Assembly: GCF_018687715.1 (NCBI RefSeq)
Contig: NC_056760.1
Location: 11,830,001-11,894,000 of the forward strand
Length of the DNA: 64,000 nucleotides
Reading direction: 5' to 3'
Source: Carya illinoinensis
Taxonomy: Eukaryota > Streptophyta > Magnoliopsida > Fagales > Juglandaceae
Shown here piece after piece: positions 25,691 through 38,246 of this stretch. The notes below the pieces were generated by a model. That model searched no databases, had not been told where the DNA came from, and saw only the letters and a program-made list of their open reading frames with translations. A program made the position numbers and the translations under genes. The first letter of the stretch is position 1; every line of letters begins with the position of its first letter.

Positions 25691-25714
25691 CCCCCCCCCC
25701 CCCCCCCCCCCCCC
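25691..25714. repeat. Poly(C) tract, 24 bases
   Basis: This is a homopolymer of 24 C. Such runs are prone to length error in assemblies. The flanking DNA is non-coding. Confidence 0.95.
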
Positions 25715-25859
25715 AAACAAGAAGATTAGCAGAGCATTGACTTCGGTTGAAGAGACAGAGAAGACTTCTACCATTGACTTCGGTTAAACGGGAGCCACAC
25801 ATTTATTAACGCACGCGTTCTTCTACAGTTACGGAAGAAATGACCCGAAAAAGTAACCG

Positions 25860-26639
25860 AACGATAAATTTTATTTTTTTAATATATTTTTTAATTAATA
25901 TAAACATTTAAAAAAAAATAAAAATAATCATAATTTTATTTAAAAATACTTACTTAATTATTGAATAATAAAAAAAAAATTCAAAAAATACATTCGAGAC
26001 ATATATTCGGTGGAATTAACATCTCTGTTAACGCAATATCTATCGAGTCAGTGTTAAAAACTCGTTCACAAGGGACACTATTACCACTAAAAAATTATGA
26101 TTACCAGAAAATCTGATCTTAAGAGGCTTATTTTTGTGCTTAAATTCTTGTTTGATTTTTTATTTATTTATTTAAGACGATGATTTTGAGGAAAAAGGGA
26201 AAACATATGGGAGGATAAATTCAAACCTTTTTAAAACTACTGTGCATTTATGATTTATATTTTGTTAACAGAATATTAACTCTAATTTATCTACCATTTT
26301 TTTTAATTTCTCATTAACACTTTATGAACAATCAATAAAAAAAATGACAATATAAAATAGTTTCTCTCCCTTTTTTTAAAAAAACCATTTCTATAAGAGT
26401 AATGATATCCTCACACTTTCTTTACTATTGCTTTACTATCTAATTTTTTTTCCCTTTTGCTCTTTGAATCTAGATTAAAAATCTCATAACATGACACTTT
26501 TGTATAATCTAAAAGAAAAGAAATTCAATCAACTAACGTAATCATGTAATTTAATTAAAAATGAATTCAATTTTATAAAAATTGACATTCTTTTACTCTT
26601 TGAGTTAATTTTTATAAAATTAAATTTATTTTTAATTAA
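25860..26639. other. AT-rich gene-free DNA
   Basis: This is a very A/T-rich stretch with no ORF or element end that I can support. At about 26545-26645 there is an inverted arrangement of TTAATTAAAAATGAATTC and its near complement, so it can fold into a hairpin. Confidence 0.5.
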
Positions 26640-29413
26640 ATTACATGAATACGGTAACGCTCCAGTCCCCGAGGTTTGAAGAATTAGCTCTTATTACTTA
26701 AAATTAACTCCAATATCATAACTATAAAATCCAAAAAATTTCATAAAATATTAATTCATTTGCTCAACCCAATCATTTATGTTCCTTCATAGGGACAACA
26801 AAGAAATTCTTAAAGAATAAATTAGAAACTCTCCAAAAACTCGAAAATATTCTTAACTCAACATATCAAAATAACTCAAAATAAACAATTTACTAACTAT
26901 GACTCTCAAATAAATACTTGTACCGTTGGGCACTTATTCCTCTACGATCGTCAACCTCTAACAATGCCTATTCCTGCTCTCCAACTGAACCATCAAGATT
27001 ATCTGAAAAATATTGTGAGATAAGGTGATGAGTTATCAACAACTCAATAAGTAAAGAACATATACTAGTGTGCAAATATAAGCATTTACAAAGTTTAGAA
27101 TGCAGAATAAAATATTTTTACTTTCAGAATGTAGAATTAGAACATGTTATCAAAAATATTAGAGTGAAAGTTTCATAAAATATTCTTATTCAAAGTTCCT
27201 TTGGCATAGCATAACTGGACATCTTCATCTTATCTTATCATATCAGAACAGAGATCATGTTTAACCCCGTTGTAGGGTTGTGCGAACCTCGGTAGCTAAT
27301 CGAACAGAAACAGAATGTGAATCTTCTCCTCATTTATTCTCGGAGTCCCTAGTGTGCACATAAAAAAGACCACGTAGAAAACCACTTTACTTCAAAAGTG
27401 GGTGCACCAGAAACAAAAAAAGTTAGTACCAACCCGAACGGATGCCACAATTTTACACCCGTGGTAAGGTTAGAATGGAACAAAAATAAAAACAGAATGT
27501 CATGCTAGAGATTTTCAGAAATCACAATCATATCATATCAGAGTACAGAACATCTTCAGAACAAAATAGAATCAAATCACAAAAATATAATTTATACACA
27601 AAATTCCATATTCGCTCTCTTTTGCACAGTTCAGAAACAAAATGCTAAAATAGCTCATGTCTACACCAGTTATATCAGAAAATACTTTATTCTTATACAG
27701 AATTTCATGAATAATGCAGAACAAATAACTGATATTGTTGGAAAATTATTTTCATAACAAAACATGTATATTTTTCCAAAATAACCTAAATTCATTTCTT
27801 TTAGGCAAAATCTAGCATAGAAACCTCGCTTACTTGAATTTCTTAACTTTTCAGAATTTCTCTACAACAGTAATGAACAAAAATCAATCGTCACCTATAA
27901 AATAGTCACGTACTCCCATAAATTTCCAATCGAACACATATATCAAAGCTTAAACTTGAAATACTAAGTAATCTATTTTTCCTTAAAAATAATCTACAAC
28001 TCTCGCAACCCTAAAATATCATCACTTTCCAAATTCATAGATGTCCACTTCATATTCACTTAACCTAATTCCCTCTTATTCACAAGTCTATTTGAAAAAT
28101 CAAAACCCAATCCATTTAAAAAAATGAAAAGTGGCTGAAATAAAAATATTACCAGACTCAAAATAATTTAGAACCCAAACTCATTCAAAAAATATTTTAC
28201 TTCAAAATAACTAAACATAACACTAAAAAAAATAAAAAGAAACCAAGTAGAAAACAAGCCCTTTGGCGCAAAGTAAAGACAACTCACTCGAATATAACTT
28301 TTAAATCCTCATATTTGGTTTTAAAACTAAGAGGGCAAAATTGGTAATTTCGGGAAAAAAAAAACTCATACTTCAAGCTAAGCCTTATGGGAAGGCAACA
28401 AAATTGTTTCTATTTTGAAAACTATGAAAACATGAAGTAATGGATGATACGGCTGAGGCATACTGAGACATACGTGTAGCGGTGGCCTGGGTGACTGTTG
28501 GATGTGCAAAGGAGTGGTGCGGCTGAGATTCAGAGAGAGAGATGGAGAGAGAAAAAAATAGAGAGATATGAGAAAGAGAGAACATGGTTTGAGGGTGAGA
28601 AACGAAAAAGAGGTTGTGTGCTTACCGAGAGGAGAAACAACTAGGGTGATTTGCAGTGCTCGATGACACCTTCTGCGGAGGTGACGACAGCATCTTGCTT
28701 CCTTGACCATGCACGATGCGAGGAACAACGATGGACAGGTGGGTGAGGGGGTTGCTTTGTTTCGGTTGCTAAAAATAGAGGTTGTTGGGTTCTTGGATTT
28801 TGTTAGACATTTGCACTGTGGCTAAGTAGAGGAAAGGGGGTTGCGACATCGTGGCTTAAAGAAGGATACATGGGCTGCTAGACATCACGTGAGGTAGCTA
28901 CTAGTTGTTACCGTGGCTATGGGCTCTTCCTGGATGTGGAGGACAGCAGTTAAATCAGTGGTTTGTTGTCATGTTTGAGGGTGGTTGTGGCAACCCTAAT
29001 ATTTAAGGAGGAAAATGAACCTACGAGAGGGATCTATGCATATATATATAGGCATTTGAAAACAAAAACCCTAGAGAGGAGAGGAGAAAAGTCTGTGAAG
29101 GCTGTGCGTGAACTTGTGTAACACTTGAATATGAAGTGATAAAAAAATAATAAATAAATGGGTTCTTCCCTGAATTTTGGATCTCGATTCAAACTCAAAA
29201 AATTAATCTAACTTGTTCAAAAATTATATCGACCAATAAAAAGATTTTTAACCTAAATATCAAAGTCAAAGGAAATCACAATTCACCAAAAGAGATGTTT
29301 TAGGCCCGTAGTCTACTTAAAAAAATATTTGAAAACTCAAATGGATTTTTCACACATATAAATCCAAAATTTTTTTAAAACAACTTGGCACTGGACACGG
29401 TGTTACAATTACA
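26640..29413 (-). repeat. Probable solo LTR (about 2.76 kb)
   Basis: On the minus strand the block begins TGTAACACCGTGTCC (from 29407) and ends CGTTACCGTATTCA (26646), so it starts TG and ends CA. ATTACA occurs on both sides (26640-26645 and 29408-29413), as a target duplication would. The TGTAACAC start resembles long LTRs of plant Ty3/gypsy elements. No gag or pol is attached, hence a solo LTR left by recombination between two LTRs. Open frames inside (for example 28378-28728) show no recognisable domain. The 6-bp duplication could be chance, and the family is not certain. Confidence 0.5.
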
Positions 29414-31188
29414 TTGGTTAAATAGATTTATTTTCTTCTAGAGTATGTAAGAAAGTTATGTTCTAAAATTTGTAATCTAAATTCAAATAAGAAAAGAAAA
29501 AAAAAATGAATAGTAAAACATTAATAGACTCAATAAGTCAAGCGCCTAGGAATTAACACAGCCAGAAATAAACTCAATACTCCAAACATGGCTGCAAGAG
29601 TACAACCCTTGGGATCATCTTAAAGAAATAGAGCACCTTCACCATTTCCAAGTTTGAAACAGTCCCAAGATCGTAGAACTGCAAGTCATAGCGTCCTCCA
29701 AATTTTTTGCTAGTCCACCCTTCAATTATATGTCTACGTACAAGAGCAATCCCAAGCTCCACACATTGAGGTGCTAGCCATTCCCAGACACCACATGACT
29801 GGGCAATTCCATCATGAGAGAGCCAATACTCAAAGCCTGATCATTTGGTTGTTGGCTTCTAGAATCGGTTGTAATATTGATTTGCTAGCATGCATGGACT
29901 ACACAATTCATTATAAGATAATAAGAAAGGATGAAAATTCTCCCAAACGAATTATAATATTGTATAGTCTTAATAACAATTAAAGAAATAGAGAAAGTAG
30001 GAGAAGTGGAGAGCGCATTCTAGGTGCTTGACACAAGGCACAAATGGAAACAAGTTCTCATCCTTTTTCGTGTATTCCTCTCTATTTACTACAGTGGTAT
30101 TGTAGCACATATATATACACATTTCAGTGTGGCCAAACATCATTACAATTATCAATCCTACGGCTGTTATGGACTCAGTTAGTTACACAAGAATATTCTG
30201 GAATTTTGACAAATGTCTTGCTATGAGTAGTGCTTGGAGAATTTTCTTCTTGAGGCCTAGAGGCTGGTGGCGTGCCTTGCTGCTGCCTTTTCTGGTGTGA
30301 GGACGCTGTTGTCTCAATAACAATGAATTGTTCGTCCAAACGAAATTTGTAGTTTAAGGCTACTGATCAGATATCAAAACTGGCAGTGAACGATTGTAGG
30401 TTGGATTGATAAGCTTTGAGACTACCAAGAATTAGGCATCCTTCCTAGAGTTTGTTTTTATAGGCAGGTTAGTAGTGTTCTTAGTGTCTGTAAATGTAGA
30501 ATTTGCAGATTTTTAAAAGCTTGATTTTCAAATCTTTGTAACCCTCGAGCTTATAATTAGCACGGTCCTCTGCAAAAAGTAATTAAGGTTATCAATGAAG
30601 TTTGGGTATCATTCTGTTTTTTTTTTTTTTTAAAGAAAGAGATCTTGAGTGTTTGCAGTACTTATTACAATCAATATAACTAAATCTCTATCAAAAATTA
30701 AAATTCTAAAAAATAAAACTGATCCACTAGGCTAATTCTCTCACCGCGACTTGTCTATCGGCCACTTGTCTAGCTAGTTAGCTATTTGAAAATGCGAATC
30801 TCGCTAGATTGGGTATCTACTGAGAATTAAGCAAACTATCAAGTTGAGTTCTTGCTCAGTCACGCCTCGAGCAAACTCTCTATCTATGCCTTCTTTCCTC
30901 ATTTTTGTGTTTTCTTCCCCTTCAAGCCCTTCTTACTACATTTAATCCCTTTCATGTACTTATTCGATCGCAATGCAACCTAAAGTCATAGCACCATTGT
31001 AGTTTGGAACAAAATTGAGAGGGAACTTGGTATTATTGCTTGCCATGGTACTATCAATTAAAAACATGCAATTCATTCTCATTCCCATACAGAACTTGTT
31101 TGTATAATTAGACAAAACAGTACAAATATACATTGTGATAGTGATTAAGGGCTGAAGGCAAGAATCTGCATATCTTAATTATGGCAAT
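29414..31188. other. Intergenic DNA with an unidentified minus-strand coding remnant
   Basis: At 29574-29762 (minus) a 62-codon frame (start MELGIALVRRHIIEGW, then FGGRYDLQFYDLG) has a plausible protein composition. It continues upstream in broken form to about 29820, with tryptophans and charged residues in a non-random pattern. I do not recognise the family. The rest, 29990-31188, holds no supportable gene. Confidence 0.3.
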
Positions 31189-31445
31189 CAGTGGCGGAAC
31201 CAAAAATTTGTTGGGGGGGGGGGGGGGCAAGTAAAGCTAAAAACATAACAAAATATTTTTTATTCTATTTCTATACAATTTTTTCTGCAGTATAGAACAA
31301 TTAGATAGTAAGATCTAAAATAAAAATAAAATACGTTTAATACAACCTATGTATTAAAAAATTATATCATGTGTCAAGAACAATATATTATTGAAATAAT
31401 ATAAAGACACTCATACAAATATATCAAACAAAAGAAAGATAGTGT

Positions 31446-31790
31446 CTAAAATTGTAACTTGCGTTCTTTTAAAGAAACAAAATCATCAAGTATTGAATCT
31501 AAATCAAAATTCTTAACTATTTCTCTTTCAATATAGGCAACTAAATTATTTGCTTGAAACTTATCTTCAATTTTGTTGCGAAGTCTTATTTTAACAATCT
31601 TCATAATTGAAAATGCTCATTTACTAGTCGATGTAGATACTGGAAGAGTCAAAACAAAACGAATCAATCTATTAATAAGATAGTATGTCTTTGATTTTTC
31701 TGTCTCTACCAATCTTTGACATAAATCTAAAATGGATAACAAATTCTGAAACTTTATATTAGTAAGTACATCAACTTCAAAATGGTTCAA
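31446..31790 (-). pseudogene. hAT transposase C-terminal dimerisation domain, broken
   Basis: Minus-strand translation gives LTLPVSTSTSK, a stop, then AFSIMKIVKIRLRNKIEDKF and a C-terminus ending LKERKLQF before a TAG. The LPVSTAT-ERAFS...K-RLRN pattern is the Dimer_Tnp_hAT signature of TTF-type zinc-finger transposases. The Arg/Lys-Glu preceding AFS is replaced by a stop, and no upstream catalytic region is seen. The transposase is non-functional. Confidence 0.75.
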
Positions 31791-31922
31791 CCACTGGAAT
31801 TTTAGAAGAATTTTCTAAAATATTAATTTCTTTTCTTTTGAAGAATGAATCGATAGTTTTTAATTTATATATAATTCATGAACCTAAATTTAAAATCAAA
31901 TTGAAACATATAAAATAAAATT

Positions 31923-31924
<2 letters not shown>

Positions 31925-31973
<49 letters not shown>

Positions 31974-32223
31974 TTCAATTATTCATAAAACATGAATTTA
32001 AAGTTAATCTTTATATACAAAATAAATAACCATTCAATAGACATAATTATATATAAGCCAAACAAAGTAGTAATCAATCTATTTCAAAAATAAAAAGAAA
32101 AATTCTAAACAAAAATACAATTGCACCAATACATGAAAGAAGAGAAAATGTAAATAAATAAATAAAATCCAAATAACAATGCATCAATAGTTCATTACAA
32201 TTATATATATATATATAATATAT

Positions 32224-32286
<63 letters not shown>
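31925..32286. repeat. Two long (AT)n microsatellites
   Basis: Pure AT repeats run at 31925-31970 and, with small interruptions, at about 32202-32286. The A/T-rich DNA between them (31971-32201) has no recognisable gene. Confidence 0.9.
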
Positions 32287-32289
<3 letters not shown>

Positions 32290-32760
32290 TATGAAAGAAG
32301 AAGAAAATCGACCAAAAAAAGAACAAAAAAATAAATAAGAGAAAAGTCAAATCTGAGCCTATGTATGTAACTGTTAGCTTGTCATATGTAGAAGAGCTAT
32401 AGAGTAGCAGACGACAGCTTTAAAATGTCTTTTTGGCCTTTTAGCTAATTGTAAGGAAAAGAATTTTCTTTTACCAGTAAAACTACATGTAGACAATAGA
32501 GGAGAAGAAAAGAGCTGTCCTGCCTATTCATAAAAATCATCTGACTTTTTTTTTTTTTTTTATTAATAGTGGAAACGTGTCTTCATGTTATTAGATAATT
32601 TTATTTTATATAAAACATATTTTATTTATTTTCTTTTTAAATTGAATTAAAAATTTTTAAATTGAACTTATAAATAATTAATTTATAAGATCAAAATAAT
32701 TTTACGAGGAGAAGACAAGATAATTTTTTAAATAATTGGCCCCCTGGCCCTTCGTAGTTC

Positions 32761-34927
32761 GGTAATTATTGGGCTTGCAAAGAGAATGAAACCTCGTAAT
32801 TTTATCAATAAACTTTCAATGAATAGCGACGGAGATCATTATGGTAACAATTAAAACACATTAATCAGTTTAAAAAAAAAAAATCAAGGTGTCAACGTCT
32901 ATCCACTGTCAAAATGTCGATCACTTCATTCAGGGTGCCATGCCTTCGCTCCCCTATTTATTATCACTCCCTCTTTCACTGCCTGATCATTGAGCTATTC
33001 AAGCATATGATCCCTTCTAATTAGTAATTATTGTAGGAAAAGGGAGCTAGACTTCCTATGTCAAGAGAGTCATTTTCCTTTGCATGAATCATGCGAGCAT
33101 GCTTTGCAATCTAAAAGAGAAACCTACGGTTCCTAGGTGCAACACTTATTTGTTTACCTAACTTAAAGTTTGTCATGCTTAATTTGTCTATCCTCACGTC
33201 AAAAAAATGTGCAACTCTCGTCTTTAAGAGCATAAGAGAGTTCAAGAGATATATGAATAGTTAATTAAGTATTTTCTCTTTGATGAGCTTGCGAGGCTTG
33301 GGTGTATTAGAGTTTTAGGTTTGAGCTATTTGTTATCGCTCTTTTCTACTTCATTTTTTATTAGGGAATTTCTTTAAGAATGCCTCCGTCTATTTTTTAT
33401 GCCAAACTATTTAAATTATGGTGTGTTGTAGCCTGTTGTGTGACTGTTGAAATTTATTTATTATCTCTTTTTCTACTTCTTGACCACCCTAAAATCTCCA
33501 TTTGTCACAACCATTATTAGAGCAATGATATTTACAATCTTAAAATATGTATGTTTTACACACTTATTTTGAAAAAAACAGATAAATCTAGAATCTACAT
33601 TAGAAAAAAAAATGACAATTTTTTCAAAAAAATTACGTAACGCTTACACAACTTATAATTATATCTAATATTACTCTATTTATTACGCAGATATGACACA
33701 TTTTTTTATATCTATGATATCATGGCATGGACTACTAGTGTTGAAAACTTTTCCTATACATAGAATTATTGCTTTATAAAATTATAATAAAATGTTTTAT
33801 TTGAGTTTTAAATTTTTACATAATCAATTTTCATTTTAAATAGACTAATAAAAGAAATGACATGTGTATTATTATCACTCATTTTATGTTTAAAAATTGC
33901 TACAAACACAAAAATGTTATATAAAATAAATTTATAAATTAATATAATTTTATAAAATTTATTAAATATATTTTATAATTTAATATATCTTATCAAATCA
34001 ACCAATCAGTTACGCATATAAACCGCTCCCTATTCCCTCTACATGTATAGGCATTTGTAAGCCCAACGCAAATGGCTATAATGGAGATTTTCAAATGGCA
34101 CGCCTTTCTCTATCTATCACTTTATACCGTCTTCTCAAGCTGTCCTTCAAACTTCGAAGTTCTAAAGAAAATAATAGAGGTGGCGGGCACGCGCGCGCTT
34201 GGGCTTCACAAAAGAAGGATCACAATCCAGCTCCAGTACTAGCATCTGCAGCTTTCATTTCTGCATGCCATTCCCAGCCAAAAACTCCAAGACAAAACGT
34301 ATATTGAGGGAGGGAGAGAGAGAGAGAGAATGTTGGTATGTATGTCTTTGTCATACATTATTGTTCAATGAATGCATAATGAATTCTAAAGATTATTCCC
34401 TCCCTCTTCTAATTCTTGTCTTTTTCCTCTCGGACCATCCCCGCCTATTCTGCTGCAACAAAGAAAGCGAAGCATTTGATTTCCTGAGGGTGGGGAATTT
34501 GTAAGAAAAGGAAATAATAATTTGAAAAAGGAAATGATATCCTGCACCTGCATGCACCTAAAGGCAACGAAAATAAGCTATATATCTAGCCCCATCACCT
34601 CCAAAGCTAAGGAGAGCTTTTTGGGACAAGCTGACACAGCATCACCTATTATTCCTCCCAACACATCGTTCCATGCGCTAGTTTTCAACATTCTCTTGGA
34701 CTTTCCTCCAAACCCTTTTCTTCTTTAGCAAAGCTGTTGCCTCTCTTCTCACGTACACTAAGCAAAACAACCCCCCTTAGATTTGGCTACCCAACCGCTT
34801 CTTCTTGGACTTTGCAGGATAGTTGCCGATTCTTAGTCCTTTTCTAAATCATTTAAAATCTCGTTGGACGACTAAACTTGCTTACGTATAATTTAAAAAG
34901 GGAACGATCTTAACAATACTCACTCCC
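32761..34927. other. Intergenic DNA, no supported gene
   Basis: The stretch is AT-rich in its first half. 34095-34730 is less AT-rich and has several short plus-strand frames (for example 34095-34307 and 34522-34728), but none shows a domain or a continuous exon structure. A GA-rich run (about 34311-34329) is present. Confidence 0.4.
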
Positions 34928-35064
34928 TATATATATGTTGTAAAATCTATTCAAGACTACTCCTTACATACATAGAAGAGGTCATTTCACCTGCACGCAC
35001 CAGCCCAACTTTCAGAAGCTCAAGAAGACTAAAAAGGAGGGATTAAACTCTCACTCTCTCTCAA
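34928..35064 (+). promoter_or_regulatory. Core promoter and 5' leader of the gene at 35065
   Basis: TATATATAT at 34928-34936 lies 137 bases upstream of the ATG at 35065. A start of transcription near 34965 would leave a leader of about 100 nt that is rich in CT/TC (CTCTCACTCTCTCTC) just before the ATG, as in many plant genes. Confidence 0.45.
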
Positions 35065-35526
35065 ATGGGTAGGGAAGAGCAGGATTCCAGTACCGTCATT
35101 AATCGTTCCTCCATTGCTCTACTGCAGGAGAGGTTCAGACAGCTGGAAAGAGTGAAGGAAATGAGGGAGCAAAGAGAGCTCATGAGAATGCTCGCCCAAC
35201 CTAAACATCATGAACATGTACATCTCAATCTGATCAATCCCACGAACAATATGCATTACGATCAGCAGCCATCGAGGTTGTTTTTCCGCTCCGAGCTGGT
35301 CTTTCCATCGAGGTCGTCACCTCCCCAAGCTTCCCTCTCTATTGGGCCGCCGTCTCAGAGCAAACATGCCGGCTACACTACTGGGAGCGCCGGCGCCGAG
35401 GCCCCTCTCTCGATGGAATCATCTTGGCGACCTACTGATGATACACCTGCCTCTGTTCTCACTTCCTTGAATAAATTCAAGGATTCTGATTCTGACTCGG
35501 ATGTTGACACTTCTCTTCATCTGTAA
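35065..35526 (+). CDS. Small plant protein with N-terminal helix and acidic tail, function unknown
   Basis: This is a single exon of 153 codons. The ATG context (CTCAAATGGGT) is acceptable, and this is the first ATG after the TATA box. Residues about 16-45 form a highly charged amphipathic helix (LLQERFRQLERVKEMREQRE), possibly a coiled coil. The middle is Ser/Pro-rich, and the C-terminus is acidic with a DSDSDSDVD run. There is no signal peptide or membrane segment, so a cytosolic or nuclear location is likely. The composition looks like a real protein, and GC content is higher than in the surrounding DNA. I recall similar uncharacterised dicot proteins with the LLQERFRQLE-type helix but no assigned role. 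No function is claimed. Confidence 0.7.
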   Translation: MGREEQDSSTVINRSSIALLQERFRQLERVKEMREQRELMRMLAQPKHHEHVHLNLINPTNNMHYDQQPSRLFFRSELVFPSRSSPPQASLSIGPPSQSKHAGYTTGSAGAEAPLSMESSWRPTDDTPASVLTSLNKFKDSDSDSDVDTSLHL

Positions 35527-37291
35527 CCTAGCTATATATATATACTAGTTCTCTCCAGTGGTGTAATATTGACAATGAGTTACCTTATAATGATCAGTGC
35601 TATGGATATATGTATCATATATGGCATATGCTTATGATCGTAATCGTATTTTTCATTAAGCGATCGGTCCAAGATTTGATCGGTTCATCACTCTTCGTAT
35701 CATTTTAATGGATAAAACCTACGACATCGATGTCAAATCAAGCCTCGTAAATTTGCATGTAGCTGTATTGAGGTTTACCGGAGATGGTGGTTTCTGAACC
35801 AAATGAATCATGCTGTTGCAGTAAATTATACGTACGTGAGATCGGTAGAAGTTATATACGTTAACTAGATCCAATCTGCTGCATGTCCAATCAAAATTTC
35901 AAAGAATCTCAGGAAAATATATATATAAATTAAACTTTCATTGCTTTAGCAGTCTGGCATTTTGGTTGCAGCATGAGCTAGTATTTCGATAATAATAGCA
36001 GACAATTATTTCCATGTCAGAACGTTATAATTACTCGATTGAAATCTGTGATCGATGACGTCGTTTAGGCCTCAATAGTTCACCATGTTAAGATAACACT
36101 ATTTGTCGCATGGGGTGATCCAGTCAAAACTACAACAAGTCGTTTTAACTTGAAGTTAGTACCTCTTCCTCGATCTGCCTGCTAAGGTTACAAGGTCGTG
36201 CTACGCCGGCCAACAAATTTACATGCATATCATGTCGGAATGAAAGAACCAATTCCTTCGACTGTTACTAATGTTCTAAGCTCGAATGACGATTTCCCGA
36301 ATAAGTTAAAGCTATATATATATAGTCATTAATAATTAAATTTTAATCAGAATAAAGTGTGATAATACTGTTAACTACTAAATGAAAGACAAAAATGCAA
36401 TAGATAGATCACCAGGTGACAAAAACATGGTTTAGAATGTCCGTGATGTACATATCATGTATTGTGTAAGATGTTTGATTAAAAAAGGGATATATATAGA
36501 AAACATTACTTATTTATTTTTTCTTTTCTTGGCATAAAAATTAGAGAGTTATTTCTCCATCAACAAAAAGCACCTACTGTACAAATTACTGATCCAGAGT
36601 ACAGACTAGAGAGTACAAACTCCTAGCTACCAGAGAGACAGAGTACTAGTGGAACCTTTCTCCTTGTCTCAACAGTACCCTTTGTATTCCCTTCTGTTAG
36701 TAAACTGTTTCTCATCAGTCATCATGTGATCTTTTTTTTTTTTTTTTAAGCCATCATGTGATCTTATTCCTGGTAAGGTCGTAGTCATTTGTGGCCAAAC
36801 ACATAAATATAAATACTGATCATGATCATGTAGTCCCTTTTGTGTGTCATTGATTTTAGCTTCGTCTTTTTTTCTTTTTTTTTTTAAGATCAGTAGTAGT
36901 GATGGGTTTTTTTTTTTTTAATTGTTTGTTAATATTATAAGATTAAGCTGATAAAAAGAGATTAATATAATGATATAATTATTTGTTAATCTTCAAGTTT
37001 ATGCTTTTAAGATTATAATGATATATATTCATTATAATGTGGTACTATGTTATATGTTAAATCATCAGTTGTATAAGAGGTTGGGCTAATAGTAAGAAAT
37101 GAATTTTTATAATCATTTAAATTATATTTTAACATTATATTAAGAATGCTTTTATTTAGTTGTGCATTCCTTATTTATTAAGTTGGGTTATATGGTATTA
37201 AGATGGTTTATCAATGTGGAGACCAGCCTTCAGGTACTAGAGAACAGGGAATTTAGCTAGAAGGCCTTAGCATGTAAAAGCCTTTGATGCT
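35527..37291. other. Intergenic DNA, no supported gene
   Basis: The 3' flank of the small gene is followed by AT-rich DNA with several T-homopolymers (for example about 36731-36747, 36867-36886 and 36908-36920) and short TATATA runs. CATCATGTGATCTT is repeated about 35 bases apart around the first T-run (36720-36764), which suggests a small local duplication. Confidence 0.4.
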
Positions 37292-37312
37292 TAAGAGCAT
37301 TCTCATCCCATT
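37292..37312. repeat. Isolated Harbinger-like terminus
   Basis: TAA then GAGCATTCTCATCCC resembles the TAA + GAGCATTC ends of the element at 58855-60538. No partner end was identified with confidence. It may be the other end of a larger element that also contained the GRF pseudogene before the Copia insertion. Confidence 0.3.
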
Positions 37313-37755
37313 TCCCACAAAATTCTTCAAATTTTAATTAAAATTCATCATTTTATAAATTTTATCCTAAATTTTACTAATCTTTCAAAAACCTCATACA
37401 TCTCATTCCCTAAAAATTTTTCATTCTTTAAAATACTATTTCCTTATTCTTTCTTTATTATTTTTTTCCCTCACTTCCATTTACAATCTTAACAACTATC
37501 TATTTTGTCTTTTTATTAGATTAAGCAATATCGGCTTCTACATAAATTTAATTAGAAGATGATTTTTTCGCAAACCGGTATGAGAATAGTGACAAAAATA
37601 TTACAAATTTAATAATAATTAATATTCGCCTTTCAAAATAGTCAAAAAACACAAATTACATAGTCACATAAATGGGGAAAAAAATTATAATTACATACAC
37701 TTAAAATGACCATAATTCAACCTTAAAAGTCTATTACTTGTAAACATAAGATTAT

Positions 37756-38246
37756 TCAGAATTTTTGAAAATAAATTGGGAAAAGAAAAAGCCACAACAT
37801 CGAAATCACAATAATCAAACTCGTTTTCTCCAATTTCCTCTTACGCCTCTCCAATTCAATTTCGAGTCGATGTCTAGCGGTTTGGATGTTCATTGAGGCT
37901 TGTATGTTATGAAGGTCAGTTTTTAACCAATGAATTGTCTTTTTACCATATGCTGGTATTTCAAGATCATACCAACAGAAAAGCCTGCCCAACCCCAAAA
38001 GTGACAAATATTAAATTTGTCATTGTCCGAGATACGACAATAATGGTATTAAAATGCGTAACAAATATGATTTGGATTTTTACCTCATAGTTTACACACT
38101 TGAAAAAGCAGTGGCCTTCATTATCCTCAGTACGTATGAGCAATTTGTTGACATGATTTAATACTACAATAACATAATGGGTATTCATACTGACAATAGT
38201 TTGCTGACTGTGAAATATTGGTAGTGCTACTATTTGACCCAGGCAT
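37756..38246 (-). pseudogene. GRF-type zinc-finger protein, frameshifted
   Basis: From an ATG at 38246 the minus strand reads MPGSNSSTTNISQSA and then a Cys-rich segment with CYCSIKSCQQI. After a frameshift it continues TEDNEGHCFFKCVNYE, and then, in another frame, GRLFCWYDLEIPAYGKKTI. This order (CxC...C, N-x-G-x-x-F-x-x-C-x-N-Y, then F-x-W-x-D) is the GRF zinc finger. A basic coiled-coil stretch (RHRLEIELERRKRKLEK) and a hydrophobic C-terminal segment (LIIVISMLWLFLFPIYF) follow, as in many small plant GRF proteins. A possible intron (GTAAAAATCC...TTGGGCAG, about 37990-38082) does not restore the frame cleanly. The function of such proteins is not established. Confidence 0.55.

Larger units (their letters stand above)
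31189..32760 (-). mobile_element. hAT transposon relic
   Basis: The left end CAGTGGCGGAACC (31189 onward) followed by a run of 15 G (31213-31227) is the typical terminus of a common plant hAT group (CAGTGGCGGAGCC...GGGGGG). Inside is a minus-strand hAT dimerisation domain remnant. The other end was not found in complementary form. A GGCCCCCTGGCCC stretch near 32735-32750 may be its decayed counterpart. Two long (AT)n runs lie within it. Confidence 0.6.

Noticed and set aside
28378..28728. 116-codon ORF in the putative solo LTR
   Set aside because: It is a Ser/Leu-rich, pyrimidine-driven frame with an overlapping second frame and no domain.
34095..34728. Small genes upstream of 35065
   Set aside because: The frames are short and overlapping, with no homologous features. 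The DNA is probably ordinary upstream sequence.
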